Assembly (NCBI GenBank): GCA_009363875.1
Contig: CM018681.1
Coordinates: 43,218,010 to 43,282,009 of the forward strand
Source: Mikania micrantha
Taxonomy: Eukaryota > Streptophyta > Magnoliopsida > Asterales > Asteraceae
Reading direction: 5' to 3'
Length of the DNA: 64,000 bases
Below, piece by piece: positions 21,117-31,983 of the stretch. Position 1 is the stretch's first letter. Every line of letters begins with the position of its first letter. The translations under genes were made by a program, and so were the position numbers. The notes under the pieces were generated by a model. That model did not search any database. It worked only from the letters and a program-made list of their open reading frames with translations, and was not told where the DNA came from.

Positions 21117-21671
21117 CTCACCATGAGGGCAGTACTAGCGGTTCAACATTAGCTTAAAGTTATCTCAGGGCAGAGCGTTGGCTGCATCAAGCCCTAGGTT
21201 TTGAACATTGGCATTCCACCAGGTGAGGGCAGCTCCCTCGAATGTCCCTGCAACGAACTTGACCCCATCTTCGTTCCTGCAGTTGCTCATAACAAAGGCT
21301 GATTCTGCCTTTTCGATCCAGCGTAACAGTCCAACGGCACCCTCTGTACCGCTGAAGGAGTGGGGTTTGCAATCCAGGAACATCTTGAACATGCAGAGAG
21401 GTGGGTTAGGATTTGCTCCTGAGATATGCAAAGAGTAGAGTTGGGTTAAGTATCGGGTAAATGTGTTGAATTGGAAACAAGTGATTGTGATGCAAGGTGA
21501 ATATGAAAAGGATTCATCACCTTGGTTCAGTAGGTTTTGGTTACGGGGAGCTTCCCGTGCAGCAAGTACCTCCTCAACCCGTTCGTTGATGAGGGCGTTC
21601 AACTCAGCTTGAGTCAGGTTGATGTTTCCACGTCCACCCGCATTCCTGCGTCCTCCACGTCTTCCAGCCAT
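21117..21671 (-). pseudogene. G1 gag N-terminal part
   Basis: Starts at the ATG at 21671 (MAGRRGGRRN), which fits the family better than the longer upstream start at 21776. It contains LTQAELNALINERVEE, then the capsid segment CKPHSFSGTEGAVGLLRWIEK and ALTWWNANV. Two in-frame stops (about 21164 TGA and 21136 TAG) separate it from the rest of gag. A 102-nt stretch (21419-21520) interrupting the usual alignment has intron-like ends. Confidence 0.88.
21419..21520 (-). other. Candidate 102-nt intron in G1 gag
   Basis: In element sense the segment begins CAAG|GTGATG and ends TTTGCATATCTCAG|GA, with CTTAAC as a branch-point candidate about 30 nt before the end. Removing it keeps frame and joins the basic N-terminus to the conserved CKPHSFSGTEG segment. 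Retained, it adds 34 codons unlike any gag domain. Confidence 0.45.
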
Positions 21672-21947
21672 GATCTTCATAGCGAGAATAAGTGTTAGTG
21701 TTTGCCCAATGACTAATGTAGTGTGTGCGGTAGGTACTTGTAAGGAACATGTAGAGCGATCGGCTTCCACCGTCATGTGTAGTCACATGTGGTGACGATG
21801 ATGACGCCATTTGCTATGGTGCGCGTAATAAGCGTGTGTGTACAATCATGTATGCCAGTATCACAATACTAAGCACTAAGTGTTGTGTGGAGACTAGTGG
21901 TTATAGACTAAGTTCACTAAATGCAAACCTAATTCGCAATAACCGGA
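21672..21947 (-). other. G1 internal untranslated leader
   Basis: About 275 bp between primer site and gag ATG with no domain. An in-frame upstream ATG at 21776 exists but adds residues unlike gag. Confidence 0.55.
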
Positions 21948-21960
21948 GGCTCTGATACCA
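21948..21960 (-). promoter_or_regulatory. G1 primer binding site (tRNA-Met)
   Basis: Minus-strand TGGTATCAGAGCC lies three bases inside the 5' LTR (LTR begins 21964) and matches the G2 primer site exactly. Confidence 0.92.
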
Positions 21961-21963
21961 ATC

Positions 21964-24591
21964 TGTCGCACCCCGAGAAATCCCGTCCCTTCCGGGGTGC
22001 GAGCGGCGGCAGATTGTCAGGATCGCAGTCTCCGGTCACACAACATGCGAGACCTATATGTCTGGTTTCATACATACGTCCAATAACTTGGATAAAACAG
22101 TTTGTAAAATCAGAGTTGCGGAAGTAAAATATAAGTTAACAAAACAGTTTAACATTCATAGGTAGCGGAAGCATTAACTTAAAACAGTTTTCAAAACAAC
22201 ACAAGTTTAATGTTGCGGAAGCGATTAAAGATGGTTAGATAATACAAAAGTAATACGATCAATGTTTAAATATTATCAAATGGCCTAAGACACTACAGTA
22301 GATGCATGGACTCCATCCTAGCATCCTAGTCCTTGTGCGCGTGCCTTAGTTACCTGAGAAAACATGCGAGTAAAGAGTCAACACAAAGGTTGGTGAGAGC
22401 ACAGGTTTGTAATCAGCAGTAAACATCAAAATGTTTAAAGTAAAGTTTGCAGGTCTATTTTTCAATACAATGCAATATCAATTGATAGCTAGTCAATATG
22501 TTTTATATCATATGCAGGTTCGCAACCGAAGCTTAACATGCTGCCTCCCGCCATATCCATCCAAGACATGGCAAATGTTGTTTGGTCAATTATGCACTGT
22601 TCCGACCTCCAGTCGGGGTGGCCATACGGCTCGCAACAGCGGGGCTTGTCAGGCCCAAATAGTACAATTCAGAATTACCACGCTGAGCGCTACGCGCTAT
22701 TAACGGTTCGAGGTGTGTTTAATGAGGACTTATCAGTTTTGTGGATGAATGCCACACATATGCATATACGATATTAGCATGTACAAAAATAACCAAAAGT
22801 GTGTAAGTTGTTCAAAACAGTTGTATGCAATGTTTTCTCCCCCAAAGGTAGAAAATGTAAAAAGGGGCCGTGAACTCACCTGATTAGCAGTTCCGGTTAA
22901 TGTGTGAATGTTCGCGTCTGCGATAGCTAGCACCTGCTAGTATGCACCTATAACCAGATAGGTGTGAGTATGTGTTTTGTGGTGTGTTGTATCCCATACA
23001 ACTCCAAGTGTCGGTGTGCTCAACCGAGTGTGTGTGTTAACTAGTGAGACTCGACGAATCGTTGGTGACACGATTGTTGTGTTGATGTGCCTTGATGCAC
23101 ATAAGACACCCAAAATGCATCCTATGACTCATATCACATAAGTTACCATTTTTAGAAAGTTTCCAATTTAGGAAAGTGTGGTTATGAAATCCCATTTCAC
23201 AACACTAATGACTTCCAATATGTTTACAAAATATGTTTAAACCCTTAAAACATGTCGTTTGCGCATAAATCACTATTTATGCCGTTTTGCCCAAATAAAG
23301 TTTCCTAAAATAGTAAGTGTCGGTTTGAATGCTTGTTTTCACAAATTAAAGTTTCCAATATGCTTAGAAATCATTTCTAACCATATTTCAACAATCAAAG
23401 TTCATCAAATCTTTCAAAAACATCGAAAGCCCTTTTTAGATTTACAAAAGTTTCCATTTATAGAAAATTTACACAAACTATATTTTTGACAAAAATCAAA
23501 TATCCCAATGTGTTTCTAAACACTCCAATACACATTTAACAACATCTAGACATGTCTAACATGTCTAGATTATTACGAATCCAAGACTTGCAACATAAAA
23601 GTTTCCTTTTATGGCAAGTGCACTAAAACATCATCAAATCAAACCTAACCTAACCAAAACTCAATTCTAACATTACTAAACACTAAAATCAGTAAATCTA
23701 CAACAAATACTCATCAAATCACCAACAATATCGTGTACAATAACCGTATGGAGTTGCATGTGGGTTTTAACCCATATCATGTACAATCTAACTATAAGAA
23801 ATCATGTAAAACTACCTTAGAAGTGTAGATTCGTGGTAGAACAGGTTCTGGAAGCTCGGACGAAGGCTGGTGCTACGATCTTGGCTTGTTGGTGGCTTTC
23901 AATACCTCTCCTTGGTGCTCCAAAGGCTCCAAATCACCAAGAATAACTTCCAAATGATTCCAGCTGGTTTGAGAGTGAATTTTAGGTGGGTTTTGGTCGA
24001 TCTAAAGTGGTAATACTCGGAGAAGGACAAGAGAAACCGAGTGAAATGAATGGGGTTGGTTTTTAAAAGAAAATTTGATCTGTATGGGATTTGGGAGTCT
24101 CGACTCCCGGTTTGCGCCGCGTACCGCAAAGCCTTTCGTTGATAGGATTTCGCTCGTACTTGATTCCTACGTTTATCCTAAACATCTAATGCACGTTTAA
24201 GCATATAAATACAAAGTAGCACATAAGTTTGATTGGTCACCAACGTTCGTGAGACTCGTGTGTGTTTTGATAATTCATCGAATTATCTTTGATAGTTTGT
24301 GTTGGTGTGTAACGAAGTGTTTGCACGTTTGATTAATCCTAATCAACGTGTAATGCACAATTCAATAACTCCTCGAATTATTTTCTTGTGTTAGTGTTGT
24401 GTTTGCCACACTTGGTTTCCAAAACCAATGTGCAATGCAATGTACGATTCGATAGTTCCTCGAACTATCGTTTCGTAGTCTTTTGTGTTCAACTCATCTA
24501 ATTAACAAAATTAAATGAAATGCAACAAGTATGAATGTGAAATGTAAAGAAAGTAAGAGTTGCAATTTACCTGAAATTGCCGGGTGTCACA
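21964..24591 (-). mobile_element. G1 5' LTR (2,628 bp)
   Basis: Counterpart of 1414-4148 with about 40 differences. It lacks about 105 bp in the promoter-proximal segment and keeps only one GCGGTACGC-type word (24119-24128) where the 3' LTR has four. Second donor GT is at 22879-22878 and acceptor AG at 22355-22354. Being the 5' LTR, it is the copy that would drive element transcription. Confidence 0.93.
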
Positions 24592-24596
24592 CATAG
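24592..24596. repeat. Target site duplication of G1, right copy (CATAG)
   Basis: Identical to 1409-1413. G0 sequence resumes here. Confidence 0.9.
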
Positions 24597-24697
24597 CCAC
24601 GACTACACTGGAGAAGATGGAGAGGACTCGAACACTTATACCTATTCTATAGGAAGAACTGAATTTCGAGACGAAATTCTTTTCAACAAGTGGATGA
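24597..24697 (+). pseudogene. G0 pol tail, hairpin and polypurine tract
   Basis: End of the G0 coding region. A frame ends before an inverted repeat GAATTTCG-AGA-CGAAATTC (24661-24679), followed by CAACAAGTGGATGA, a decayed polypurine tract abutting the 3' LTR. The hairpin keeps full pairing although both arm ends and loop differ from G2. Confidence 0.75.
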
Positions 24698-27693
24698 TGT
24701 GACACCCCGTAAAATCAAGTTCAGTAGAAACTTTAACTTAATATTATTTTTAAATGTTAAATCAAACGTGGCACTTTATTTAGAGTAATTTAGTGTGACA
24801 CGTGGCTCAATAGTCCAAGTGCAGACAATTCGAACAAGTAATTCATGGAATTACCAGAATCACACATATGTGTCCTGAACACACGAACGTTGGTGAACTA
24901 ACGAACAAGGAAGTCAAAAGTGTAACAATGACTATATGTTGACACACAACAAACTAGATTGAAACATGCGTTGAAAACCGTTAACAAAACGGATGTAAAT
25001 CAAATGAGAAACAAACCGAGCAACAAAAATTGTGCAAATGAGTCTGCCCAAGACTCGTCGCGGTACTCGACCAGCCCTGGCGGAACACTTCGCGGTACAC
25101 GATGGGTTAGTGGGAAAATTAAAAGTCAGCTTAAAAGCTTTACGGTACACGACGACAGTTCAAATTCCCTTGGCGGTACATGGCGTGTTCCGGAAAGCAG
25201 ACTCGAGTTTGTCCTTGGCGGTACGCCGAGAGTCCTGGGGAACCCCATTGGTGGTACACGAAGACCCCAGGCACTTAAAACTGTATAAATACCGACCTAT
25301 TACTTTTTATTACAACCTTTACCTAGTCCGCTCGAACTCACATCCTGGTTCCAGCCAATACACAATGCAAAGACCCCATTCAACCTCTAGAAGCATGTTC
25401 AAGACTTGCTCTTGAAACCATGTTGAAAATTTGGATGTCTTGGAGCTTGAAGGAAGCTTGGAAGGCTCATCTACCACCACCATCACTAGTACCAGCTAGA
25501 GAAACACTATCAGCAGCTTATAGAGCTATTATCTTCCTGTTCTAGTCGACTCTCAGCTTCCATGTTCCATTGAGCTAGTGTAAGAAAGCCTCTTTATATA
25601 AAAGACACTTAAAAACACACATGCAAGTACAAATATGTACATGCAACTCCAATGACCACACATGTACGAAATTTACACACTTGAACCCTTGTATATGAAG
25701 ACTACATGACTGATTTGTGATAATATGTTGATATTATAAAGAGATTTGATGCCATTTTATGATTATTGATGATAGTTATCATATATGAAAACTTTAATAT
25801 GAAAGATTATTGATAGATTGTGTTTTAGACATGTTAGATATTGTCAAATGATGTTTTATGTCTGTTGATGTGGCTAATAATATGTTATAAAGATTAGATA
25901 TGAGATAATATATGTTGTGTTCATATGTTACAAAATATGGAAACTTTGTCACTAAGAAACATGCATTGCATGTAGATCCTTGCTACATTATGATGATGTT
26001 AATGGTCATAGTAACATGTTAGGATAGTTTGATTATGGTAAAATAAGCATTTGTTCATAACTTTCCATTTATAGAAACTTTAATTAGGAATTTTGTGAAA
26101 TATGGACGTATATGCATGTTGTATGATGGGATATGATAGAATAATCTATAGTAACATGTCATACTACGTGTTAACATGAACGCACCAGGGTGCTAACATA
26201 CGTATATTGATAAAAGATGTTTTTTTGAATAAAACCTGCTAAATATGAGAACTTACTATAAATAGTAAGTAACTCAATAAATGTGCTCAGTATTATTATG
26301 TGAACTACTTGCTAAATGAGGAAGCTTACTATGAATTGTAACTTGATTAATGAGCATATGCGACAACTAGCTTTGATTGGCAACATGATCGATAGGGATA
26401 CATTATGCATACTTGCCATAATTGGAAACGCTATGTGCTATGACATTTTACTTGCACAAGTTACTGTTTACAGAAACTTCACAAAACACAAGACAAAACG
26501 AATATTAACAAACTAAATGAGTCACCAACTGGTCGTTACATCAACACGGTCAAACACGATCAAACTTGGTCAAACATAGTCAAACACAAAGACTTGGAGT
26601 TACTTGGACACGCTCACGGTCTGATGGACCTGCGCAAATCACGAACTCATACCACCTTAGTGATATAGGTAACAGATAAAGAACATACATCTCACAGGCA
26701 AACTGACTCAATCATAGGTGAGTTTATGGCCCCCTTTACACTTAAATGTTTATAAATGAAAACCAGGGGAGAATTACATGAAAATGCTTTTGACAAACAT
26801 ATTGTGCAAACATTTGACAAACATTTTGGACAAACGCTTTTGACAAACATATTGTAAAAATATTTTGGACAAACGCTTTTGACGAACATATCAGGACAAA
26901 TGTTTTGACCCTCAGATTTGAAAAACTTGATTGAAAAACACTCTTGACAAACATCTGGGTCAAACAAACTGGGCAAAAATATTTGATGAACATCCGGATA
27001 TATATATATAACTGGTTTTATTGTACGAAATCTATAAGTGTTGTATATCGTATAAAGTCCTTACAAAGTCATGCTGTTAGTGTAACACAATGAGGTGATC
27101 TTAGATAGTACTATTGGGTTTGACAAACCCCGCACGGCACCAATACTGACTTGAGGTCAGGACGTGTGTAATTTGGACCCAACATGTCATTGTTTTCAAG
27201 ATAGACATGGTGGAGGCAAGAACAAACAATCCAGTTTCGGTAGTGACGCAATTGACACCTTGGGCCTCGGGCCTATCAAACATTGATAAAATAGTTTATG
27301 TATGATCCAAATGCTTACATGCTTTTGAACAAAACCAGTGAACTCATTAACTTTATGTTGACACATTAGGATGTTTTTCTCAGGTAATCATCATGCATAA
27401 GGCATATGATTACACCTATGGAGCCAATCTGAGACTCTAGCATTCATTCTAAAACATTTTGGAACCGTTTTATTTATTTGTCTTTATGTGTAAACGATAC
27501 AATATTTCATACAAGCTTCCGCATTATTACTTTATTTCCACTGTAAAACTGTTTAATTATTTGGGATATTTTAAGAAGTATTACACGTGTTTTCACAAGC
27601 ATATACAGTCGTTCTATATGACCAACGTATCTGACCCTACCACGTCACACCCAGCGTTCTGACACCGCAAGTGGTAAATTTAGGGGTGTGACA
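24698..27693 (+). mobile_element. G0 3' LTR (2,996 bp)
   Basis: Starts TGTGACACCCC, ends GGGGTGTGACA. It holds about five GCGGTACAC-type words (25070-25265) directly upstream of a TATA box (TATAAAT, 25284-25290), a second donor ATAG|GTGAGTT (GT 26718-26719) followed by GGCCCCC...AGGGGA, tandem ACAAACATTTT-type repeats (26795-26995), and GTTGAC (27357-27362) ahead of TTTTTCTCAG (AG 27382-27383). Its end abuts C1 LTR sequence, so G0 is inserted in C1. The 5' LTR is outside the window. Frames of 109 and 127 codons near 24959-25415 are non-coding. Confidence 0.85.
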
Positions 27694-27937
27694 ATAAATA
27701 CCATGCAAAAAGAGTGTTTCTTCAGCAATCACATCAATAATCATTCTCCTAGGTTTCAGCGTGTCGCCCCTGCCTCTAACTTCGAGATTTCACTTGTGAT
27801 TGATCGTTTTTCATTTCACACCAACAATCACTAGGTTCGTTTGTATCGATTGGATAACCTCCGAATAGGATTTCGCACTATTCAGAGGCACACTTAGCAT
27901 ATTCCTATAGGAATTGACGCGTTCCATAGGTGCTACA
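27694..27937 (+). mobile_element. C1 left LTR, downstream remnant
   Basis: Aligns with the right C1 LTR from its TATA box (ATAAATACC) to the end; both hold the CTCCTAGGTTTCA and GATTTCRC stretches. It ends in TACA at 27937 and is followed at once by sequence from the integrase-RT linker, so primer site, gag, protease and integrase are missing. The upstream half of this LTR lies beyond G0, outside the window. Confidence 0.75.
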
Positions 27938-27938
27938 T

Positions 27939-28274
27939 CCTCCCGAGTTTTCAGATGAACATCTTGCAGTCCAAATGATGTATGATGCACAAAATGCATC
28001 TAATGGACAAATGCAACCTTCATCCATTTCAGCTTCATCTGGTGTTCCAAAACCTTTGCAAACAAATGAAGACACTTCAGATTCAAAAGCCCAAGGGTGT
28101 TATCCAGATCATGTTCATCAAGATGTTGAGAATGTGATCCCTGCTCTTGAGGATTTTAGCATCAACAATCTAGATTCGCATGTTTTTGTTCCTGGGCATC
28201 CGGTTGACAGATTCAACAATATACATCCTCAAGAGAACATCATAGGAGTATTGACTTACGGACTCAGAACTTAA
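27939..28274 (+). pseudogene. C1 integrase-RT linker segment
   Basis: A 114-codon frame starting PPEFSDEHLAVQMMYDAQNA and ending HPQENIIG. It aligns with the linker of C2 (PPMYTDEDVVVQMLYDAQNA ... HPQENIIG). Pol begins here right after the LTR, so C1 is an internally deleted copy. Confidence 0.8.
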
Positions 28275-28379
28275 AGATATTTAACTTCAGGAGGACTTAC
28301 TAACATTCTTGAGTCTGGAAACATCAACTTTTTTGTTCATTATTTTTTCATTTCACATATTGAGCTTAAATTAGTATCA

Positions 28380-29131
28380 AAAGCTCTAAAAGTGGAATAA
28401 TGGTTAGATCCTATATAGGAGGAACTACTCCAGTTCTAGAAGCCTAGAGTACGGCAATTAGTTGACCAGCCAAAGGGTACAAAAGTGGTCGGTACTATAT
28501 GGGTTCTTCGTTGCAAACGAGATGATCAAGGGATTGTAGTGCGCAACAAAGCACGTCTGGCTGTGCAAGGGTTCGGATAGACTGAAGTAATTGAGTATAA
28601 TGCGGTGTTTGTCACAATGCAATGGATCTTCAAACCCGGAGGATGGTGGACATACACGGTCTCGCTGATCACATCATGAAGTAAAAGTTGGACAAGGCAC
28701 TGTATGTATTACACATAGCTCCACGAGCCTGGTACGAGACATTTTCTATTCACCTTCTGAACAATTGGTTCAGAAGAGGTGCAATCGACTGCACACTGTT
28801 TGTTTAAAAAAGGATGAAGACTTGCTTTTTCTATAGGTGTATGTGGATGATATCATCTTCGGATCCACAATGATATTCTATGCGAAGAATTTGAGAAAGT
28901 TTTGAAAGACAAGTACGAGACGAGCTTCATGGGAGAGATGAATTTCTTTCTTGGATTGCAGGTAAATTAAACTGAGGCAGGAATCTTTATCGAACAAACC
29001 AAATATGTTGGAGAAATATTGAGCCGGTTCACTATGCTAGATGCAATACCTGATGTACCCCACTGGCTCTAAATCACGAGATTACTCTAGATGAAAAGGA
29101 AGAGTTAATTGATGCCAATCTGTATTGCAGG
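28380..29131 (+). pseudogene. C1 reverse transcriptase remnant with inverted segment
   Basis: Readable in pieces: WVLRCKRDDQGIVVRNKARL, EYNAVF, LDKAL, the degraded active-site region VDDI near 28845, and FLGLQV. Stops and frameshifts are frequent. Between 28615 and 28681 the sequence matches C2 on the wrong strand, and about 150 bp expected around it are missing (see findings). Confidence 0.78.
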
Positions 29132-29626
29132 ATGATTGGATCTGTCATGTATCTCATTGCATCTCAGCCAGATATCATGTTTGCTAATTTCCTTTGTGCT
29201 CGCTACCGGTCAAAGCCAAGGGTCTCTCATCTTATTGCTATGAAGAGGATTTTTCGTTATCTGAAGGGTACTCCAAATATAGAACTATGGTATACTAATG
29301 ATGATAACTTTGAACTTACTGCTTATAGTGATTGTGATTACAGTGGCTGCAAGCGTGACTAGAAGTCCACTTATGCGGGATGTCAATTTTTTGGCAAACG
29401 ACTGGTTACTTGGCAATATAAGAAGCAGACGTCGGTGTCTACTTCTACTTTTGAAGCTAAGTACATTCCCACCGCAAGCTACCTCTCTCGGAACATTGGA
29501 TACAACAACAGTTGGGGACTACGGTTTGTGACCACAATTGTTGGTCCAAGAATGATTATGGCCAGGAAACGACTGAGGGAGAAAGCCTCACAAAATGAAG
29601 ACATTAAAGATCTCGAATCTCTATAA
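29132..29626 (+). pseudogene. C1 RT end and RNase H remnant
   Basis: Frames carry MIGSVMYLIASQPDIMFA, LKGTPNIELWY, SDCDYSGCKRD, QFFGKRLVTWQYKKQTSVS and STFEAKYIPTAS, the usual Ty1/copia RNase H order, including the SDCD and FEA segments. One stop follows GCKRD. The normal C-terminal quarter is replaced from about 29530 by sequence leading into the 3' ORF, so a deletion joins the two. Confidence 0.83.
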
Positions 29627-29639
29627 CTCCCATCATCAC

Positions 29640-31975
29640 TATTGTCGAGCCTCCTACTCAATGTTCTTCACAAGCTGCCAAGAAGAAAAGGACAAGATTC
29701 GTCCTTCAAAGTAGGACAGAATTGGTGCCTGTTGCATCTTCTACTGCCTTATCTGTTGCAACATTCCCGATTTCTTCACTGCCCAGGTCTGGCACTATCC
29801 CCTCACATTTTAATGTTTATGTGTCCCAAACCTTCTATGTTGCTGCCGCCGTTATCACGAGTAGTTCCTATAAAGTAGCGTCTACCAATTTCGCCATATC
29901 AATTTTTGAGATGAAAATATCATAGTTTACTATTGCATAGGCCAGTCCCTCTATCACCGACACTGACACATTCATCCCAACTATCTCAATTGCTGAACAA
30001 CTAAGAAACTTAAAAAGTTTTGTTATTCGACGGATGTAGAGGAGCCATCAACAAGATCAATCAATTGCGCAGCTTACTCTATGGGTCAATGTGCAAGACG
30101 CTCTGCTGCTGCAATCTGCAGATCAGCGTGTTGATTTGATAGTACTAAATGCTGAACTTGAATCACAACTGATCAAGTCAGCTGAGGACCAATAGCAATT
30201 GTCACAGACTGTCCAATGTCACGAAGACCGCATACTCAGCATAGCGTCAGAGAACTAACGTTTATCATAGGTAGTTGAAAGCCTGAAAGATACGACTCCA
30301 CGACTTGAGAGATACAACCCTGACTCTGACAACAAAGACGAAGAAGATGATGACGAAGATTAGGTGGATTAGGATCGATTTGAAAAATCAAATGGAGATG
30401 AAGATGATGGAGAGGGGGATGCCGCTGCAGGTTGTTCCGGTACTGCAGGGCAGTCCACCCAAGATGAACAACGCTGGAAGACAAAACAAGATAAAGCTCC
30501 AGAGTCATCCTCCAAGCAATCGGATAAAAGTCAAGCTACTGAAGAAGTTAATGCTGTGCCTTTGAGACGTCTTCTGGATGACACATTGACTATAATTGTA
30601 GATGCTCAATGCATTATACAACACTCGTTGAGCTATGACAAGGAGGAAGGGGAGATTATTCACTCTTTAACAAAGCAGCAGGTAGCTAAGCTGTTTAGAC
30701 TGAATATAGTCGATGTTGCCGTTAATGATGAAGTTATTCCTGTATCCGATCTCCCCACTCGAGAAAACTATGATGACATTGATGAAGTCATCATGGAAGA
30801 CATTGATGAAGATGAACCGACAAAGTACACATCTACAGAAGAGGAATTGCCAACATTCACTGACTTATTCAGTCTACATTCTGAGGAGGAATTTAATACC
30901 AAAATTGACTAGAAATTCAGATCAAGGAATCTTCAAGCGAAGACAATCAACAAAGAAAGGAAGAATGAGCAGCTTATTGGGTTGTGCTAATGATGAAGAT
31001 TATTCCGTCTCCACCAACGAAGTACACTAAAGTCTACAGAACCAAAGGATACTGATCCGTAGGTTGCTTACTCAGTTGGGCGTAGTTAGACGATCTACGG
31101 TTCTGCGGGGTGAAATGGGAGAGGGGAATATAGTATTTCAGGTTCTCGCATGAGTTTAGGACGCTAACAGGCTTTCAGGTCAATCAATTAGCACGTGGGA
31201 AGATGTTGTATAGTGAATCATAAGGACTATCTTCCTGGTTTGTGAGGCAAATATAGTTTGAGTAGTGAAGTAGTGGGTGAACTTCTAGCCTCAGCAACCT
31301 GAACGTTACTACCTACTAGAGATCGATGTCCAATCAAGAAAGCATGTGAATCACAAACAAAAGCTACCAAATAAAATCAATGTTATCAATGCAAACACAC
31401 TTAGAGTCGAAAGCATAGCCAATAGCGGGATTAATGAAATCCCACAAGAATACATCCGAATGCAAGAAGAACTAACAACCATCACAGACATTTTCACCGA
31501 CGAAAACAACGAACAATGTCTGCATTTTTCCACCATCGACCTAAATGACATACGCTCTTGTGACCCCAAGACCCATGAGAAGTGTAGCCGGCAAGTCATT
31601 TTAATGTTGTTGCCACCAAAAGTGATGAAGAATATTCCTTTACAGAAGATGACTCAAAACTTTTCTAACCGCTTCAAATGGTGTTATTGCGATGGCAGAA
31701 CTGCAGAGGCAGCGAACGTTCTGTGTCGAGAAAACCAATTGGACACCATACGCATTTTTGATCCCATGTGACTAACCAATCTGTTAGAAGAAGACGTCAA
31801 GACTTTATACAAATCTTAGATTTTCTTTGACAATGCGGATATGGAACAGGCCCTATAGTACACAAGGGTCTTCCAATCGTATTTTGCTTTTGATGTCAAC
31901 GCCGGTTCTGAGTGCAATGCTCTTTCATAGAAGTTCTTGAAGACCAAAGCTATAAACGTTTAGAACTAGTCCAAG
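29640..31975 (+). pseudogene. C1 Sirevirus-type 3' ORF (envelope-position) remnant
   Basis: Broken homologue of the C2 3' ORF. Segments in order: a Ser/Thr-rich part near 29680-29900; a Gln-rich coiled-coil part near 30060-30300; an acidic stretch near 30320-30420; then frame 30556-30912 with PLRRLLDDTLTIIVDAQ and YDDIDEVIMEDIDEDE; then PPKVMKNIPLQKM and WCYCDGRTAEAANVL (31600-31771). Unlike C2 it has about 75 extra codons (about 31350-31590) in an uninterrupted 141-codon frame. No membrane segment or signal peptide is visible. Function unknown. Confidence 0.72.
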
Positions 31976-31983
31976 GGGGAGTA
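31971..31983 (+). promoter_or_regulatory. C1 polypurine tract
   Basis: CCAAGGGGGAGTA abuts the right LTR and matches the C2 tract (CCAAGGGGGAGTT), which supports C1 and C2 belonging to one family. Confidence 0.8.

Larger units (their letters stand above)
1414..24591 (-). mobile_element. G1: decayed Ty3/gypsy chromovirus (Tekay/Del-like), interrupted by G2
   Basis: Full-length element on the minus strand: 5' LTR 21964-24591, tRNA-Met primer site at 21948-21960, gag, pol, polypurine tract, 3' LTR 1414-4148. A CATAG duplication flanks it. G2 (7849-20574) is inserted in the zinc-knuckle part of gag. Assignment to chromoviruses rests on the PR-RT-RH-INT order and a C-terminal chromodomain-like segment. 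Several in-frame stops replace Trp or Gln codons, as C-to-T decay of methylated DNA would produce. The LTRs differ at roughly 40 places plus a 105-bp gap, so G1 is older than G2. It is not autonomous. Confidence 0.93.

Noticed and set aside
24959..25415. Overlapping open frames of 109 and 127 codons on +
   Set aside because: They lie inside the G0 3' LTR across the GCGGTAC words and TATA box, have no recognisable motif, and overlap in two frames, as chance frames in GC-richer DNA do.
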